DNA of 64,000 bases, from positions 186,001-250,000 of the forward strand of contig NZ_PGVF01000009.1 of assembly GCF_002860285.1 (NCBI RefSeq). Reading direction: 5' to 3'. Source of the stretch: Bacillus sp. M6-12. GTDB taxonomy: Bacteria; Bacillota; Bacilli; Bacillales; DSM-1321. Below are positions 8,795 to 17,330 of this stretch, in pieces. Position 1 is the stretch's first letter; every line of letters starts with the position of its first letter. The notes beneath the pieces were generated by a model. The model was not told where the DNA came from. It was given only the letters and a program-made list of their open reading frames with translations, and ran no database searches. The position numbers and the translations under genes are program-made.

Positions 8795-9304
8795 ATGATA
8801 CATAGAATGTTAGGGAATTTATTAAAGTGGGTGAATGTATTGAGCTTTTATTATCCCTACAGGCAAGACTGGTCTTCTGTTTTGGAGTATTTAAACTACA
8901 GTCTGAACGGCGAACAAATGGTTTGTTCAATGACGACGCAATTATTTCATATACCTGTCACTAGAAATCTGAAAGGAAATTCAGAAATGCATAATCATCT
9001 TGTTCCAGCCTCCTATCACCGGGTTACAGCAGTTGGCTGCGCAAAACGATTGCAGAATGGTGAATCCCATGATTCCATTATTAAAGCTATGGTTGCATGT
9101 GTTAATAATGGGTCAAAGCAAGACAAGGAAGTAACGAAATGGTTAGCGGTTATGCGAGAAAATGCTCCAAGTGAATATAAAGGGTTTATGGATTCTGTTA
9201 TAAACTGGCAGCGGCAGGCAGAGCAAAGTTTAGCTTATACCCAGCAGCTGCTAAGGGGAATGGGATTTGATACTGAATCAGAAAACGGAGAGCCAGCTTA
9301 CTAA
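8795..9304 (+). CDS. hypothetical protein
   Basis: A 169-codon frame beginning at ATG 8795 with a weak AGGGG 12 bases upstream. The first 45 residues look poorly protein-like, so ATG at 8930 (MTTQLFHIPVT) may be the true start or the gene may be 5'-truncated. The remaining part is helix-rich, with Cys, His and Gln residues (MHNHLVPASYHRV, NWQRQAEQSLAYTQQLLRG). I do not recognise the family. It ends just before a good terminator at 9345, which supports a real transcript. Confidence 0.5.
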   Translation: MIHRMLGNLLKWVNVLSFYYPYRQDWSSVLEYLNYSLNGEQMVCSMTTQLFHIPVTRNLKGNSEMHNHLVPASYHRVTAVGCAKRLQNGESHDSIIKAMVACVNNGSKQDKEVTKWLAVMRENAPSEYKGFMDSVINWQRQAEQSLAYTQQLLRGMGFDTESENGEPAY

Positions 9305-9344
9305 ATTAAAAATTCTTATTGAGATAACTTTGTTTCAAGATACC

Positions 9345-9367
9345 GCTGCCATATTGGCAGCTTTTTC
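9345..9367 (+). terminator. Rho-independent terminator
   Basis: GCTGCC/GGCAGC with an ATATT loop, followed directly by TTTTTCTT, ends the hypothetical gene at 8795-9304. Confidence 0.75.
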
Positions 9368-9464
9368 TTATTGTAAAAGAAGAGGAATGAAATATTGGAG
9401 AAATCATATTTAACAAAATAATGAGGAAGAATAAATGGAAAAAGAATATAAAGCGAGGAATTTT

Positions 9465-10199
9465 ATGAAAAAGGCTGCAATGTTTTTCCTATTTCTTTTT
9501 ATCTTAATTCTTCCATCACCAGTTTTTGCTCAACGAAAAGTTCCTATTTTAATTTATCATTCTATCGATGAGTTTAAAGGGAAGGGTTCTAAGGAGTTAT
9601 ATGTAACCCCGAAAAACTTCGAGAAGCAAATGATTTATTTACGAGAGCACGGCTATACTTTATTAACATTTGATAGGTGGCAAGACATTAATAAAGTACA
9701 CAAACCAATTTTCATTACCTTTGATGATGGATACAAAAACAATCTTAATGCATTTGCAATCTTTCAAAAACTGAAAAACGAACGCTTTCAGCCAACTGGT
9801 ACCTTTTTTGTTATTTCTGACTTTATAGGCCGTCCCAGCCGATTAACACAGTCGGATTTGAAAATGGCGGCTGATTCGGGAATCATCTCAATCCAGTCTC
9901 ATACAGCCACACATCCTGATTTAACGAAAATAAAAAATTATGAATATGAACTGAAAGAGTCCAAAGATAAAATAGAAAAAATTACGGGCAAACCTGTTAT
10001 TGCTCTTGCGTATCCTTACGGGAACAGTAATAAAAAGGTTGTAGAAGAAACGAAGAAATACTACTTGTATGGACTTACGACAACTCCTGAATCGTTTTCT
10101 GGGAAGGGCATTAAAGATGAACTCTATCTTTTACCGCGAATCTATATTAAGAATTCAACTACTCTTGATGACTTTGCAAAGATAGTTAATGAAGAATAA
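9465..10199 (+). CDS. secreted polysaccharide deacetylase (NodB-type)
   Basis: From ATG 9465 the 244-residue product starts with a signal peptide (MKKAAMFFLFLFILILPSPV then FA, cleavage before QRK). The carbohydrate esterase 4 domain follows: TFDDG at 85-89 carries the catalytic base Asp and a metal Asp, HTATH at 146-150 is the metal motif, and YPYG at 183-186 is motif 3. An upstream in-frame ATG at 9435 also has a GAGGA site; the inner start is preferred because it gives a normal signal peptide. The enzyme should act outside the cell on N-acetylglucosamine polymers or peptidoglycan. It stands alone. Confidence 0.85.
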   Translation: MKKAAMFFLFLFILILPSPVFAQRKVPILIYHSIDEFKGKGSKELYVTPKNFEKQMIYLREHGYTLLTFDRWQDINKVHKPIFITFDDGYKNNLNAFAIFQKLKNERFQPTGTFFVISDFIGRPSRLTQSDLKMAADSGIISIQSHTATHPDLTKIKNYEYELKESKDKIEKITGKPVIALAYPYGNSNKKVVEETKKYYLYGLTTTPESFSGKGIKDELYLLPRIYIKNSTTLDDFAKIVNEE

Positions 10200-10321
10200 A
10201 GGCTTTATTAAACAATGTAATCGCGGTGCTTTTGGAACCAAGGATAAGATGGAGTGTTTATAGAAATAACATTCTTGTTCACCTGCTATGGAAGGACGTT
10301 ATTAATTTCCCTGCTCTATGG

Positions 10322-10388
10322 TGCAGCACTGCTGCTTTTTGACTAAACGGTTACGTTTCCTGAAGAATCGGCTGTTAACGGCCTTTTC
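10322..10388 (+). terminator. tandem small hairpins, diverged copy 3 of the dispersed hairpin element
   Basis: TGCAGCACTGCTGC followed by TTTTTG sits first, then ACTAAACGGTTACGTTTC and a GGCTGTTAACGGCC hairpin with CTTTTCTC. The order parallels the elements at 3018 and 3902. It probably ends the deacetylase transcript. Confidence 0.4.
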
Positions 10389-10514
10389 TCACCGAACTTT
10401 AGGGACAGGTTAGTTCAAGAAAAACTGGCTGTTTTGTCGTTTTAAACACAAAATACGCAATACATTAATTATTGAAGAGCCCTGATTTACATGGAGATGA
10501 CCCATTTTATATCA

Positions 10515-10784
10515 TTATTTAAAACTCCGATATTTCAATCTGGATAATTCATTTGTTAATTTATCAATTTGCAGTTGTACTTTTTGAAATTTATCATCTA
10601 AATCTTTTTGAGCTTGTTTCTCTTTTTCATTAGCAGCTTCTTGTTCATCAATAGCTGCCAGAGCTGATATGGTTCCAATACCATCAGCAATTGTTGTAAG
10701 TATGGATGCGATTAGGGCAAGCCTTAGGCTGGAAGGTATTGTTTGTTGGTCATTTTGTTCTGAGTTTGGATCTGTATTATTCAT
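10515..10784 (-). CDS. small membrane-associated coiled-coil protein
   Basis: ATG at 10784, preceded by AAAGAGGAGCG, gives 89 residues; a longer in-frame reading to 10964 has no ribosome binding site. A polar Asn/Gln-rich start (about 1-16) is followed by a hydrophobic helix (LRLALIASILTTIADGIGTI, 20-39) and a long charged coiled coil (48-85). No known family is recognised. Topology suggests a membrane or spore-associated small protein of the kind common in Bacillus. Confidence 0.65.
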   Translation of the reverse strand: MNNTDPNSEQNDQQTIPSSLRLALIASILTTIADGIGTISALAAIDEQEAANEKEKQAQKDLDDKFQKVQLQIDKLTNELSRLKYRSFK

Positions 10785-10948
10785 ACAAACGCTCCTCTTT
10801 TTACCATTTACTTTAAAATTCTTATTAAGTTTATGCTTAAGGTTTTGTGTTAATTTAATTTTTTGATGCTGCACCAATGTCTGCAAAACTAAAGAAATCC
10901 TAATTGGAAATGTAAGAGAAGAGTGCCCAATTCGTCTAAAAAAACTGC

Positions 10949-10977
10949 CCAAAAAAGTCAGCAATATTGCTGACTTT
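10949..10977 (-). terminator. terminator of the XRE-cupin gene
   Basis: A perfect 24-bp palindrome (AAAGTCAGCAAT and its mirror, 10954-10977) is followed on the minus strand by TTTTTT. It lies just after the stop codon of the regulator at 11013. Confidence 0.75.
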
Positions 10978-11012
10978 AGGGTGAAGCCTTTTTTCCAACA
11001 CTTTTCGATTTT

Positions 11013-11552
11013 TTATAATACATCATGCAATTCAGTGTCTGAATAAATCGAGATTAAAACTACAGCTTTGGAATCTCCAATGTTTTTAACGTAGTGTGGT
11101 ACACTTGCATTCCAGCTGAAGGAATCACCTTCTTCTACAATAAAGGAATCTTCTCCTTGTTCTGCTAAAACTTTTCCTTCTAAAACTAAATGGCACTCCT
11201 CACCCTCATGTGCATGCGGTTCTCCAATCGAGGTTCCGGGAGGGAATTCAACTATCATCATTCTAATTCCTCCCTTTGAACTCAAATGCTCGATCTTTAA
11301 ATTGTTAAAAGAAGAGTTTGCTCTCGAGTCTTTTCGAACGACACGCATGTGTTGTTTCTTTTCTAGCAGCAAGTAAGGTAAAGGTACTCCCAGAAACCCT
11401 GCAATAGTATTTAGTGTGTTAATCGAAGGTGATGTGTTATTGTTCTCGACATTGCTAATAAATCCTTTTGACAAACCTGTCCCTGCGCACATTTGAGCAA
11501 TGGTGATTTTTTTTCTATTTCGTACTGCACGGATCTTGGAACCAATATCCAT
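11013..11552 (-). CDS. XRE-family regulator with C-terminal cupin
   Basis: Residues 5-60 form a helix-turn-helix of the XRE type (ITIAQMCAGTGLSKGFISNV) and residues about 100-172 form a single cupin_2 barrel (PHAHEGEECHLVLEG, then SVPHYV). This 179-residue architecture is common in Bacillus regulators whose cupin senses a small effector or metal. The gene is divergent from the esterase/dioxygenase cluster starting at 11786, with a shared promoter region carrying an inverted repeat at 11630-11650, so it probably controls that cluster and itself. The effector is unknown, perhaps an aromatic compound. Confidence 0.85.
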   Translation of the reverse strand: MDIGSKIRAVRNRKKITIAQMCAGTGLSKGFISNVENNNTSPSINTLNTIAGFLGVPLPYLLLEKKQHMRVVRKDSRANSSFNNLKIEHLSSKGGIRMMIVEFPPGTSIGEPHAHEGEECHLVLEGKVLAEQGEDSFIVEEGDSFSWNASVPHYVKNIGDSKAVVLISIYSDTELHDVL

Positions 11553-11609
11553 TTTACCACCTCAAAGTTTCCTAATAAAAAACATATTTATATATTAGCA
11601 AAAAAAACA

Positions 11610-11650
11610 TTGACAATCTATAATTGTTCTTGTTATCTTATGGATAACAA
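11610..11650 (+). promoter_or_regulatory. sigma-A promoter overlapped by an inverted-repeat operator
   Basis: TTGACA (11610-11615), a 17-bp spacer and TTATCT (11633-11638) form a plausible promoter toward the esterase operon. TTGTTATC-N5-GATAACAA (11630-11650) overlaps the -10 box, the right place for repression by the divergent XRE-cupin protein. The match is seen; the binding protein is inferred. Confidence 0.5.
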
Positions 11651-11785
11651 TTATTCATATTAAGAAACTTTTTAAAAATATTTTTTTGTCTGGTTGTTTC
11701 CTAATACGAATATTATATTCTTATATGAAAATGATTCCTTTCAGATCTTCATATAAGGAAAATTAAAAAGAAGGGATGATTCTGG

Positions 11786-12430
11786 TTGAATTCACCGATG
11801 ATTTATGAACTTAAAAAACCATCTCAGATTGTACCAAATAAAACCTATCCAGCCCTTTTTGTAATGCATGGAATGGGCAGCAATGAAAAAAACATGCTTT
11901 CGCTTGTCGATGGGCTGGAAGATACATTTTATATTTTTAGTGTTCGCGGTCATTTGTCACAACCTCCAGGCTTCGCTTATTTTACGATTCAAGGCTATGG
12001 GAAACCTGACAGACAAGTGTTTGATTATGGAATAAGCCAGCTAACCAGCTTTATTGATTATGCAACTGAGCAATATCCAATAGATGCCAGCCAATTGTAT
12101 CTGCTAGGGTTTAGCCAAGGTGCGATCGTTTCCATGACACTAGGTTTAACATTGGAAAATCGAATAAAAGGGATTATAGCTTTGAGCGGATATATACCAG
12201 GATTCGTTAAGGAAGAATACTCCTTAAAACCAGTTGATAAGCTTTCTTTGTTTATTTCACACGGAGAATTGGACAATATTCTTCCTTATGAATGGGGATT
12301 AGATAGCAATGAGTTTTTCCGGCAGTTAGGAGCAAATGTAACCTTTCAATCCTATAAAGAAGGGCATACTGTTTCATTAAAGAATCAGCAGGATTTTACA
12401 AAATGGCTGCTTAATGATTTAGAAAAATAA
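11786..12430 (+). CDS. alpha/beta-hydrolase, carboxylesterase/MhqD-like
   Basis: The 214-residue protein is a compact serine hydrolase of the phospholipase/carboxylesterase (abhydrolase_2) type. S110 lies in GFSQG, D163 in GELDNILP and H194 in EGHTVS; the oxyanion region is MHGMGSNEKN at 27-36. In Bacillus subtilis a similar esterase, MhqD, is induced by quinones and catechols together with dioxygenases and DoxX proteins, the same company found here. Start is TTG 11786, about nine bases after AAGGGA. It leads a five-gene run on the plus strand. The substrate is inferred from context. Confidence 0.8.
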   Translation: MNSPMIYELKKPSQIVPNKTYPALFVMHGMGSNEKNMLSLVDGLEDTFYIFSVRGHLSQPPGFAYFTIQGYGKPDRQVFDYGISQLTSFIDYATEQYPIDASQLYLLGFSQGAIVSMTLGLTLENRIKGIIALSGYIPGFVKEEYSLKPVDKLSLFISHGELDNILPYEWGLDSNEFFRQLGANVTFQSYKEGHTVSLKNQQDFTKWLLNDLEK

Positions 12431-12457
12431 TAAAGAGTTTGGGAGGAAAAGTAAGTT

Positions 12458-13249
12458 ATGATGCCATCTTTGTTTGTTGCTCATGGAGCGCCGTTATTAG
12501 CGATTGAGAATAACGAATACACACAGTTTTTACAATCATTAGGTACTCTTTTGCCTAAGCCAAAAGCAATAGTGCTGTTTTCAGCACACTGGGAGTCAAA
12601 TGTTCAAAAAGTAAGCAATGTGGATGAATTTGAAACTATTTATGATTTTGGCGGATTTCCAGAAGCTTTATACCGTATTAAATACCCGGCCAAGGGCAGC
12701 GGGACAGTTACAAACAGTATTGCTGAATTGTTTTCTAAACAGGGTATTCCTTTTGAAGAGGATACAACACGGGGATTAGATCATGGGGCTTGGGTAGTTC
12801 TAAAGATGCTTTATCCTAATGCTGATATTCCGGTCATTTCAATGTCTGTAAACCCTAACCTTACACCTGAGGAGCAATACACAATTGGAAAATCTTTATC
12901 ACAATTAAGGGAAAATGAAATTTTGATCATTGCCAGCGGGGGAACTGTTCATAATCTTAGGGCTGTAAGAATGGGCAGTGATCAGGGTACTATCGATCAG
13001 TGGGCGCTTGGTTTTGATGAATGGCTGGCACGGCGTATAAATACTTGGGATCTGGAAGACCTGTTTAACTACAGCACACTGGCTCCGGCAGCTGAGTTTG
13101 CCGTCCCGCCATACGGGAATGAACACTTTATTCCGCTTTTTTATGCGATGGGTGCAGCCGATCAGGACAGAAGCGCAAAACTTCTGCATCTCAGCTACCG
13201 TTATGGAAACCTTAGCCACAGTGTTTGGCAATTTGGTGAGTCTAAATAG
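12458..13249 (+). CDS. DODA-type extradiol aromatic ring-opening dioxygenase (LigB-like)
   Basis: The 263-residue protein has the conserved histidines of class III/DODA extradiol dioxygenases: H9 in VAHGAP, H44 in SAHWES, H109 in LDHGAW, H165 in GTVHNL and H223 in GNEHFIPL. These enzymes use Fe(II) or Zn to open catechol-type rings. It starts 27 bases after the esterase with GGGAGGAAAAG as binding site. Together with tautomerase and decarboxylase genes downstream it suggests meta-cleavage of a catechol-like compound. The actual substrate is not visible in the sequence. Confidence 0.9.
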   Translation: MMPSLFVAHGAPLLAIENNEYTQFLQSLGTLLPKPKAIVLFSAHWESNVQKVSNVDEFETIYDFGGFPEALYRIKYPAKGSGTVTNSIAELFSKQGIPFEEDTTRGLDHGAWVVLKMLYPNADIPVISMSVNPNLTPEEQYTIGKSLSQLRENEILIIASGGTVHNLRAVRMGSDQGTIDQWALGFDEWLARRINTWDLEDLFNYSTLAPAAEFAVPPYGNEHFIPLFYAMGAADQDRSAKLLHLSYRYGNLSHSVWQFGESK

Positions 13250-13296
13250 AGTTAATCAATCAATTTCAATTACAACAACACTTGGAGGTGCAAAAA

Positions 13297-13725
13297 ATGG
13301 AAAAAAAATTTGAAATAAGTAATTTGATATTAAGGGTCGTATTAGGCGTATCATTCTTTATTCACGGATTAGTTAAATTCCAAGGAGGAATTGAAAATAC
13401 AGCTGGGTGGTTTGGCAGCATCGGACTGCCAGGGTTTCTTGCTTATGTTGTGGCATTATTAGAAGTTGTGGGCGGAATTGCATTAGTAGTTGGTTTTTTT
13501 AGCAGAGCTGTTTCAGGCTTGTACGCGTTACTAATGGTTGGAGCTATTGTTAAAGTGAAATTAGCGGCAGGCTTTTTAGGAAATGGCCAGTCGGCCGGCT
13601 ATGAATTAGATTTAGCTTTCTTGGCGATGGCATTATCGATTGCGGTCACTGGCTCTAAGGCTTATTCACTTGATCAATTTATCTTCAAAGGGAAAGAAAC
13701 AGTAAACGCAAGATCCGTAAATTAA
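13297..13725 (+). CDS. DoxX family membrane protein
   Basis: ATG 13297 follows GGAGGT at 13284-13289. The 142 residues hold four hydrophobic segments typical of DoxX (VLGVSFFIHGLVKFQGG early, then VVALLEVVGGIALVVGFF). B. subtilis relatives MhqP and CatD work with dioxygenases or reductases in quinone and catechol resistance, and the same pairing occurs here with the LigB-type enzyme 47 bases upstream. It is an integral membrane protein, probably involved in electron transfer or thiol/quinone stress. Confidence 0.85.
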   Translation: MEKKFEISNLILRVVLGVSFFIHGLVKFQGGIENTAGWFGSIGLPGFLAYVVALLEVVGGIALVVGFFSRAVSGLYALLMVGAIVKVKLAAGFLGNGQSAGYELDLAFLAMALSIAVTGSKAYSLDQFIFKGKETVNARSVN

Positions 13726-13821
13726 TTTATTAAAAAGAAAAGAACTATTCTTATCTAACGCATTACTTCATTTACAGAGGTAATGCTTTCTTTTTGCAGA
13801 TTGAATCAGGAGGATAAAAGT

Positions 13822-14013
13822 ATGCCAATTATTCAAATTACGATGCTCGAGGGAAGAGATCAGGAGACGATTGAAAAATGCATCCGTAATGTTGCACGCA
13901 CCGTTCACGAATCGCTTGGTGCGCCATTAACAAGTATCCGTGTCATTGTAAGTGAAGTACCGAAAAACCGTTTTGCAGTGGGCGACACATTAAAAAGCGA
14001 GATGCCGGATTAG
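13822..14013 (+). CDS. 4-oxalocrotonate tautomerase
   Basis: The 63-residue product (ATG 13822, AGGAGG seven bases upstream) has the right length for a 4-OT monomer. Pro2, which becomes the catalytic N-terminal base after Met removal, opens PIIQITMLEGR; R12 and R40 (TSIRVIV) are at the substrate-binding positions. 4-OT converts 2-hydroxymuconate into 2-oxo-3-hexenedioate in the meta-cleavage pathway. The decarboxylase-type gene starts 11 bases downstream, and the two are normally functional partners. Confidence 0.9.
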   Translation: MPIIQITMLEGRDQETIEKCIRNVARTVHESLGAPLTSIRVIVSEVPKNRFAVGDTLKSEMPD

Positions 14014-14024
14014 GAGGAATATGA

Positions 14025-14801
14025 ATGCTCGACTACAGAGACTTGGCGGAAGTTTTAATACATGCTGAGAAAAAGATACAGGCGGTTTCTTGTATTACAG
14101 ATAAGAATCCCGAATTTAATCTTTCAATGGGATATAAGGTGCAAAATGAACTAGTTACCATAAAAAGAGAGTTGGGCCACAAGGTTATTGCTTACAAGAT
14201 GGGTCTTACTAGTCCGGCAAAAATGAAACAAATGAACATTCATGAACCTATTTACGGGTATATCTTTGACTATATGAATGTTCAAAATAATCATATAATA
14301 ATTGAGGATTTCATACGTCCAAAAGTGGAAGCTGAGATTGCCTTTATCCTCGGAGAAGACATTGAAGGGCCTGGAATAACTGGTGAACAAGTATTAGCAA
14401 AAACAAAATGGATCCAGCCTGTTTTAGAAATAATTGATAGCCGATATGAAAATTTCAAGTTTAAACTGCCTGATGTTGTTGCCGATAATACGTCTGCATC
14501 AAAGGTGGTTTTTGGTAATAAATATTTCGATCCCTTGGATTTTGAAGTTGATTCAATTAAGGTATCAATGATAATAAATGGAGAATTACGGGCAAGCGGT
14601 GTAAGTTCAGCGGTCTTAGGGAGCCCGGCAAACTCTGCAGCAATGCTGGCTAACATGTTATATACCGACGGACAAAGAAAAATCGAAAAAGGGTCGGTCA
14701 TTTTAACGGGGGGAATCACAGAGGCTGTAATGTTAAAAAAAGGAGACCATGTGATAACACAATATGAAAGCATGGACACTGTTTCTTTAGAAGTAAGGTA
14801 A
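14025..14801 (+). CDS. 2-oxo-3-hexenedioate decarboxylase / 2-oxopent-4-enoate hydratase
   Basis: The 258-residue protein belongs to the XylI/XylJ branch of the fumarylacetoacetate hydrolase superfamily. RPKVEAEIAFIL (about 98-109) carries the acidic metal ligands, and the C-terminal VILTGGITEAV loop is typical. The neighbouring 4-OT makes the substrate of the decarboxylase, which favours that activity over hydratase. No aldolase or aldehyde dehydrogenase for the rest of the pathway is present, so the cluster would end at a 2-oxo-acid unless other loci contribute. A terminator follows at 14827. Confidence 0.85.
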   Translation: MLDYRDLAEVLIHAEKKIQAVSCITDKNPEFNLSMGYKVQNELVTIKRELGHKVIAYKMGLTSPAKMKQMNIHEPIYGYIFDYMNVQNNHIIIEDFIRPKVEAEIAFILGEDIEGPGITGEQVLAKTKWIQPVLEIIDSRYENFKFKLPDVVADNTSASKVVFGNKYFDPLDFEVDSIKVSMIINGELRASGVSSAVLGSPANSAAMLANMLYTDGQRKIEKGSVILTGGITEAVMLKKGDHVITQYESMDTVSLEVR

Positions 14802-14826
14802 TGAGGGGATGCAAAAGTTTCACAAC

Positions 14827-14852
14827 GAGTTGCTGCGGCAGCTCTTTTTTTA
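14827..14852 (+). terminator. terminator of the aromatic cluster
   Basis: GAGTTGC/GCAGCTC (one G-T pair) with a four-base loop, followed by TTTTTTTATT. Confidence 0.75.
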
Positions 14853-14977
14853 TTCTATGGAACTGGAGTAAAGATAATTAACTAATTTTCTATTCAACTA
14901 TTAACATATAGTTGCAGAAATTAGATAATAATTCCATAATCTATAGATATCAACTAATTCAAGTAGAGGTGATTGTC

Positions 14978-15487
14978 TTGGGCGAAACTTTAAAAATTGA
15001 ACAAATATTTTCATTGGAAGCAAATCTTGAAGAGCTTTCAGAGCTTTTAATCAAGGTGGTTGAAGAAGGCGCTTCGATTGGTTTTTTACCGCCAATGAGT
15101 AAACAGGATGCCGTAAAATACTGGGAAACAGTCCTTAGCCCGGAAGTGATCTTACTTGTGGCTAAATTAAACAAGAAGATAGTTGGAAGTGTTCAGCTTC
15201 ATTTAACGGAAAAACAGAATGGAAAGCATAGAGCTGAAATTGCAAAATTAATGGCACACCCTAATTATCGACGAAACGGTATTGGCCGTACTCTTATGCA
15301 AAGTGCTGAAGAAATGGCAAAAAAGAAGGAGAGGACATTAATCGTTCTTGATACACGAGAAGGAGATACTTCGAATAAACTATATACTTCATTAGATTAT
15401 ATTCAAGCAGGCAGGATTCCCAACTATGCCAAATCAGCGAATGGTGAATTGGCCGCGACTATCTTCTATTATAAAAATAACAATTAA
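14978..15487 (+). CDS. GNAT N-acetyltransferase
   Basis: TTG 14978 lies five bases after GAGGTGA and gives 169 residues; an ATG at 14912 is in frame but has no binding site. The acetyl-CoA loop is YRRNGIGRTLM, preceded by the beta strand AEIAKLMAHPN, and the C-terminal part ends AATIFYYK. The arrangement resembles acetyltransferases acting on small amines or antibiotics; the residues do not fix the substrate. It stands alone between the aromatic cluster and a repeat-bearing gap. Confidence 0.8.
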   Translation: MGETLKIEQIFSLEANLEELSELLIKVVEEGASIGFLPPMSKQDAVKYWETVLSPEVILLVAKLNKKIVGSVQLHLTEKQNGKHRAEIAKLMAHPNYRRNGIGRTLMQSAEEMAKKKERTLIVLDTREGDTSNKLYTSLDYIQAGRIPNYAKSANGELAATIFYYKNNN

Positions 15488-15569
15488 ATTACTATGCTCG
15501 AACCTAATGATGAATTAGTCATTCCTAAAGGATTTACTTATAGGGCAAAGAAAGAGAATCTTGTTAGAT

Positions 15570-15622
15570 GCCGAGGAAGCTCCCGAACCGTCACTGCGGA
15601 ATTCAACAGCCAAGTTAAACAG
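15570..15622 (+). repeat. dispersed Bacillus intergenic repeat, deleted copy
   Basis: GCCGAGGAAGCTCCCGAACC followed by GTCACTGCGGAATTCAACAG and CCAAGTTAAACAG matches, with changes, the elements at 34717-34772 and 52005-52039, and shares parts with the full-length one at 42405-42597. The central part is missing. Confidence 0.6.
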
Positions 15623-15684
15623 TGTCTTGATTGTTTAAAAAAGTACATTTAATACGGTATAACTGCCCTGGTAAAATACATGCG

Positions 15685-15717
15685 AATTGAACCGTTTCAG
15701 ATGGTTCAATTTTTTTA
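15685..15717 (+). terminator. Rho-independent terminator
   Basis: AATTGAACC/GGTTCAATT with a nine-base loop and TTTTTT. The nearest upstream gene is the acetyltransferase. The rest of the gap 15623-15910 holds only a 12-codon frame at 15752 and no recognisable gene. Confidence 0.7.
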
Positions 15718-15910
15718 TGGCTTATAGCAGTTATTGAGATGAGGACTTAAGATGTCAAAGAAAGCTCATGGTTCAACTTATAAAAAGTGAATTAATTAAC
15801 CATAAAGTTTCTATCTAAAAGGAAAAAAGATGGTTTTGTCGAATTATAGTAGCCTCTTCCAGAATTTTTTCAGCTAAGATTTGCTTCTTCAACTACTACT
15901 TCCACAATAG

Positions 15911-16348
15911 CTAATTCTCTATTGGGCAGTCTATCCATGCAATTACTTTATCGTCACTAGACATAAGTGAAATTTGATACTCAGCATCGGGATCTCCGTC
16001 GCCAAATTCCTGGATTGATGCTTTGCGCAATTCTTTTCCTTGTCTGCTTTCTTGCTCAAAATCAAACAATACATCAATATTTCCAATGATATGCTCATCA
16101 GCCTCAACTGTATATTCTAGATCGAGTTCATCAACTATTAGGGGGTTAATAAGTTCCTCAAGATCGTTCTCTATAAAAGCATTAACCTTTTCCAGCTTCT
16201 TTGCCTCTTTAGCGTATATGCTATCAAGATTTTCCTCCATTTTTTCCAGCTCTTTCTCTTCTTTCTCACTTTCTCTTTCTTCTATTTCATATAATTTTGC
16301 TCTTAGTTCTTCTTCGACGGCTCCAAAATGTGTTGCATATGCTTCCAT
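15911..16348 (-). CDS. hypothetical coiled-coil protein
   Basis: The 145-residue acidic product has a long Glu/Lys-rich coiled coil (about 10-70) and a C-terminal part that looks like a small beta domain (DEHIIGNIDVLFDFEQES, then EYQISLMSSDDKVIAWIDCP). The frame is open for six codons upstream of ATG 16348 and the binding site is weak, so the N-terminus may be lost. I do not recognise the family. It is convergent with the acetyltransferase and divergent from the small gene at 16472. Confidence 0.55.
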   Translation of the reverse strand: MEAYATHFGAVEEELRAKLYEIEERESEKEEKELEKMEENLDSIYAKEAKKLEKVNAFIENDLEELINPLIVDELDLEYTVEADEHIIGNIDVLFDFEQESRQGKELRKASIQEFGDGDPDAEYQISLMSSDDKVIAWIDCPIEN

Positions 16349-16471
16349 TTCTTTGCGAAAAATTAGTTTTCAATAACTGCCTAACTTGTTGAATTTCTCA
16401 TTTTCTCTGTTTTTTTATAACTATGGAGGGTAAAGCAATGAAAAGAATAATTAGCTAAGGAGATGCAGCAG

Positions 16472-16720
16472 ATGAATAGAGAATTATACGATACAATGAC
16501 AAAGATCCTGGATGAGGTTGGTAGTCTTAAATCATATATAAAAGAAACAAAAGAGGATAACGGAATGAGCTTGGAGGAAACTGAGAGAATAATACAAAGG
16601 TTAGATAACATTGTTCAAGAGGCAGATAAGGAACTAATTGATACACTCATTAGGATTGAGGACAACTTTGATTTCCAAAACGCGAAGTCCAGACTGCTGT
16701 CCATAAAAAAACGCAAGTAA
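16472..16720 (+). CDS. small hypothetical helical protein
   Basis: AAGGAG at 16457-16462 places the start at ATG 16472 rather than the overlapping ATG 16463. The 82 residues are charged and helical, with a heptad-like pattern (LDEVGSLKSYIKE, LEETERIIQRLDNIV), and end in KKRK. No family is recognised. Confidence 0.55.
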   Translation: MNRELYDTMTKILDEVGSLKSYIKETKEDNGMSLEETERIIQRLDNIVQEADKELIDTLIRIEDNFDFQNAKSRLLSIKKRK

Positions 16721-17175
16721 ATCAAGAAGAAGGTAAAACCTGCCAGCAGGGAGTCTTTTGTGATTTCACTAAAGGGACAGGTTAGTTATGAAAATATTAA
16801 ACCACTTAGCAGGGAGCTGCATGTTTGGATTTTTTATCCAAAAAAACAGCCCCTTTGAGTTATTTTCTAAAGAGGCTTTGATATAGGCAAATTGGATTTC
16901 ATTTTATCTTATTGTATTTAATGTTTACTAATATACATCAAACAAAAGGCTGTAATAATCTTTTATCTTTTGTTCCGATACATTTTTAACCAGTGACCTT
17001 TTCTGATACTTTGAAATAGTAAATGATGATAATAATCAGATTAGAACTATATTAGAAAGGTAAGAGTGAATTCCTATTAGGAAAATCATATTAAAAACCT
17101 CTTCCTTATTAATACAGAAAGCTTAAATTATGAAACGCATTTCAGAGCAAGCAGAAAGTTAAAAAAGGTGTGTAT
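16721..17175. other. gap with one hairpin
   Basis: A nested hairpin lies at 16812-16853 (GGGAGCTG with CAGCCCC outside, TTGGAT/ATCCAA inside), which could end transcription from 16472. AGGGACAGGTTAGTT at 16774-16788 also occurs at 10402-10416. Nothing else is recognisable. Confidence 0.4.
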
Positions 17176-17226
17176 ATGGCAAATATAAAAGATATATCGA
17201 AGATGGCGGGAGTATCTTTAATATGA
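17176..17226 (+). pseudogene. LacI-family repressor stub
   Basis: After AAAAAAGGTG, ATG 17176 opens MANIKDISKMAGVSLI and stop. This is the first part of a LacI-type helix-turn-helix (canonical MANIKDIAKMAGVS followed by T-V-S-R). Everything after the start of the recognition helix is gone, so a deletion has removed the gene. Confidence 0.6.
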
Positions 17227-17330
17227 AAAAAGTGCCAGTGGTCTGAGATAAAATTTTAAAATACCATTAAAACCCGATTAAAAAGGGGCAGGGAGATATT
17301 GGGGAGAATATTAGAAGAGAGGTAATTCTT

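Noticed and set aside
14291..14779. 162-codon minus-strand frame under the decarboxylase gene
   Set aside because: It is antisense to a gene with clear motifs and has no start signals.
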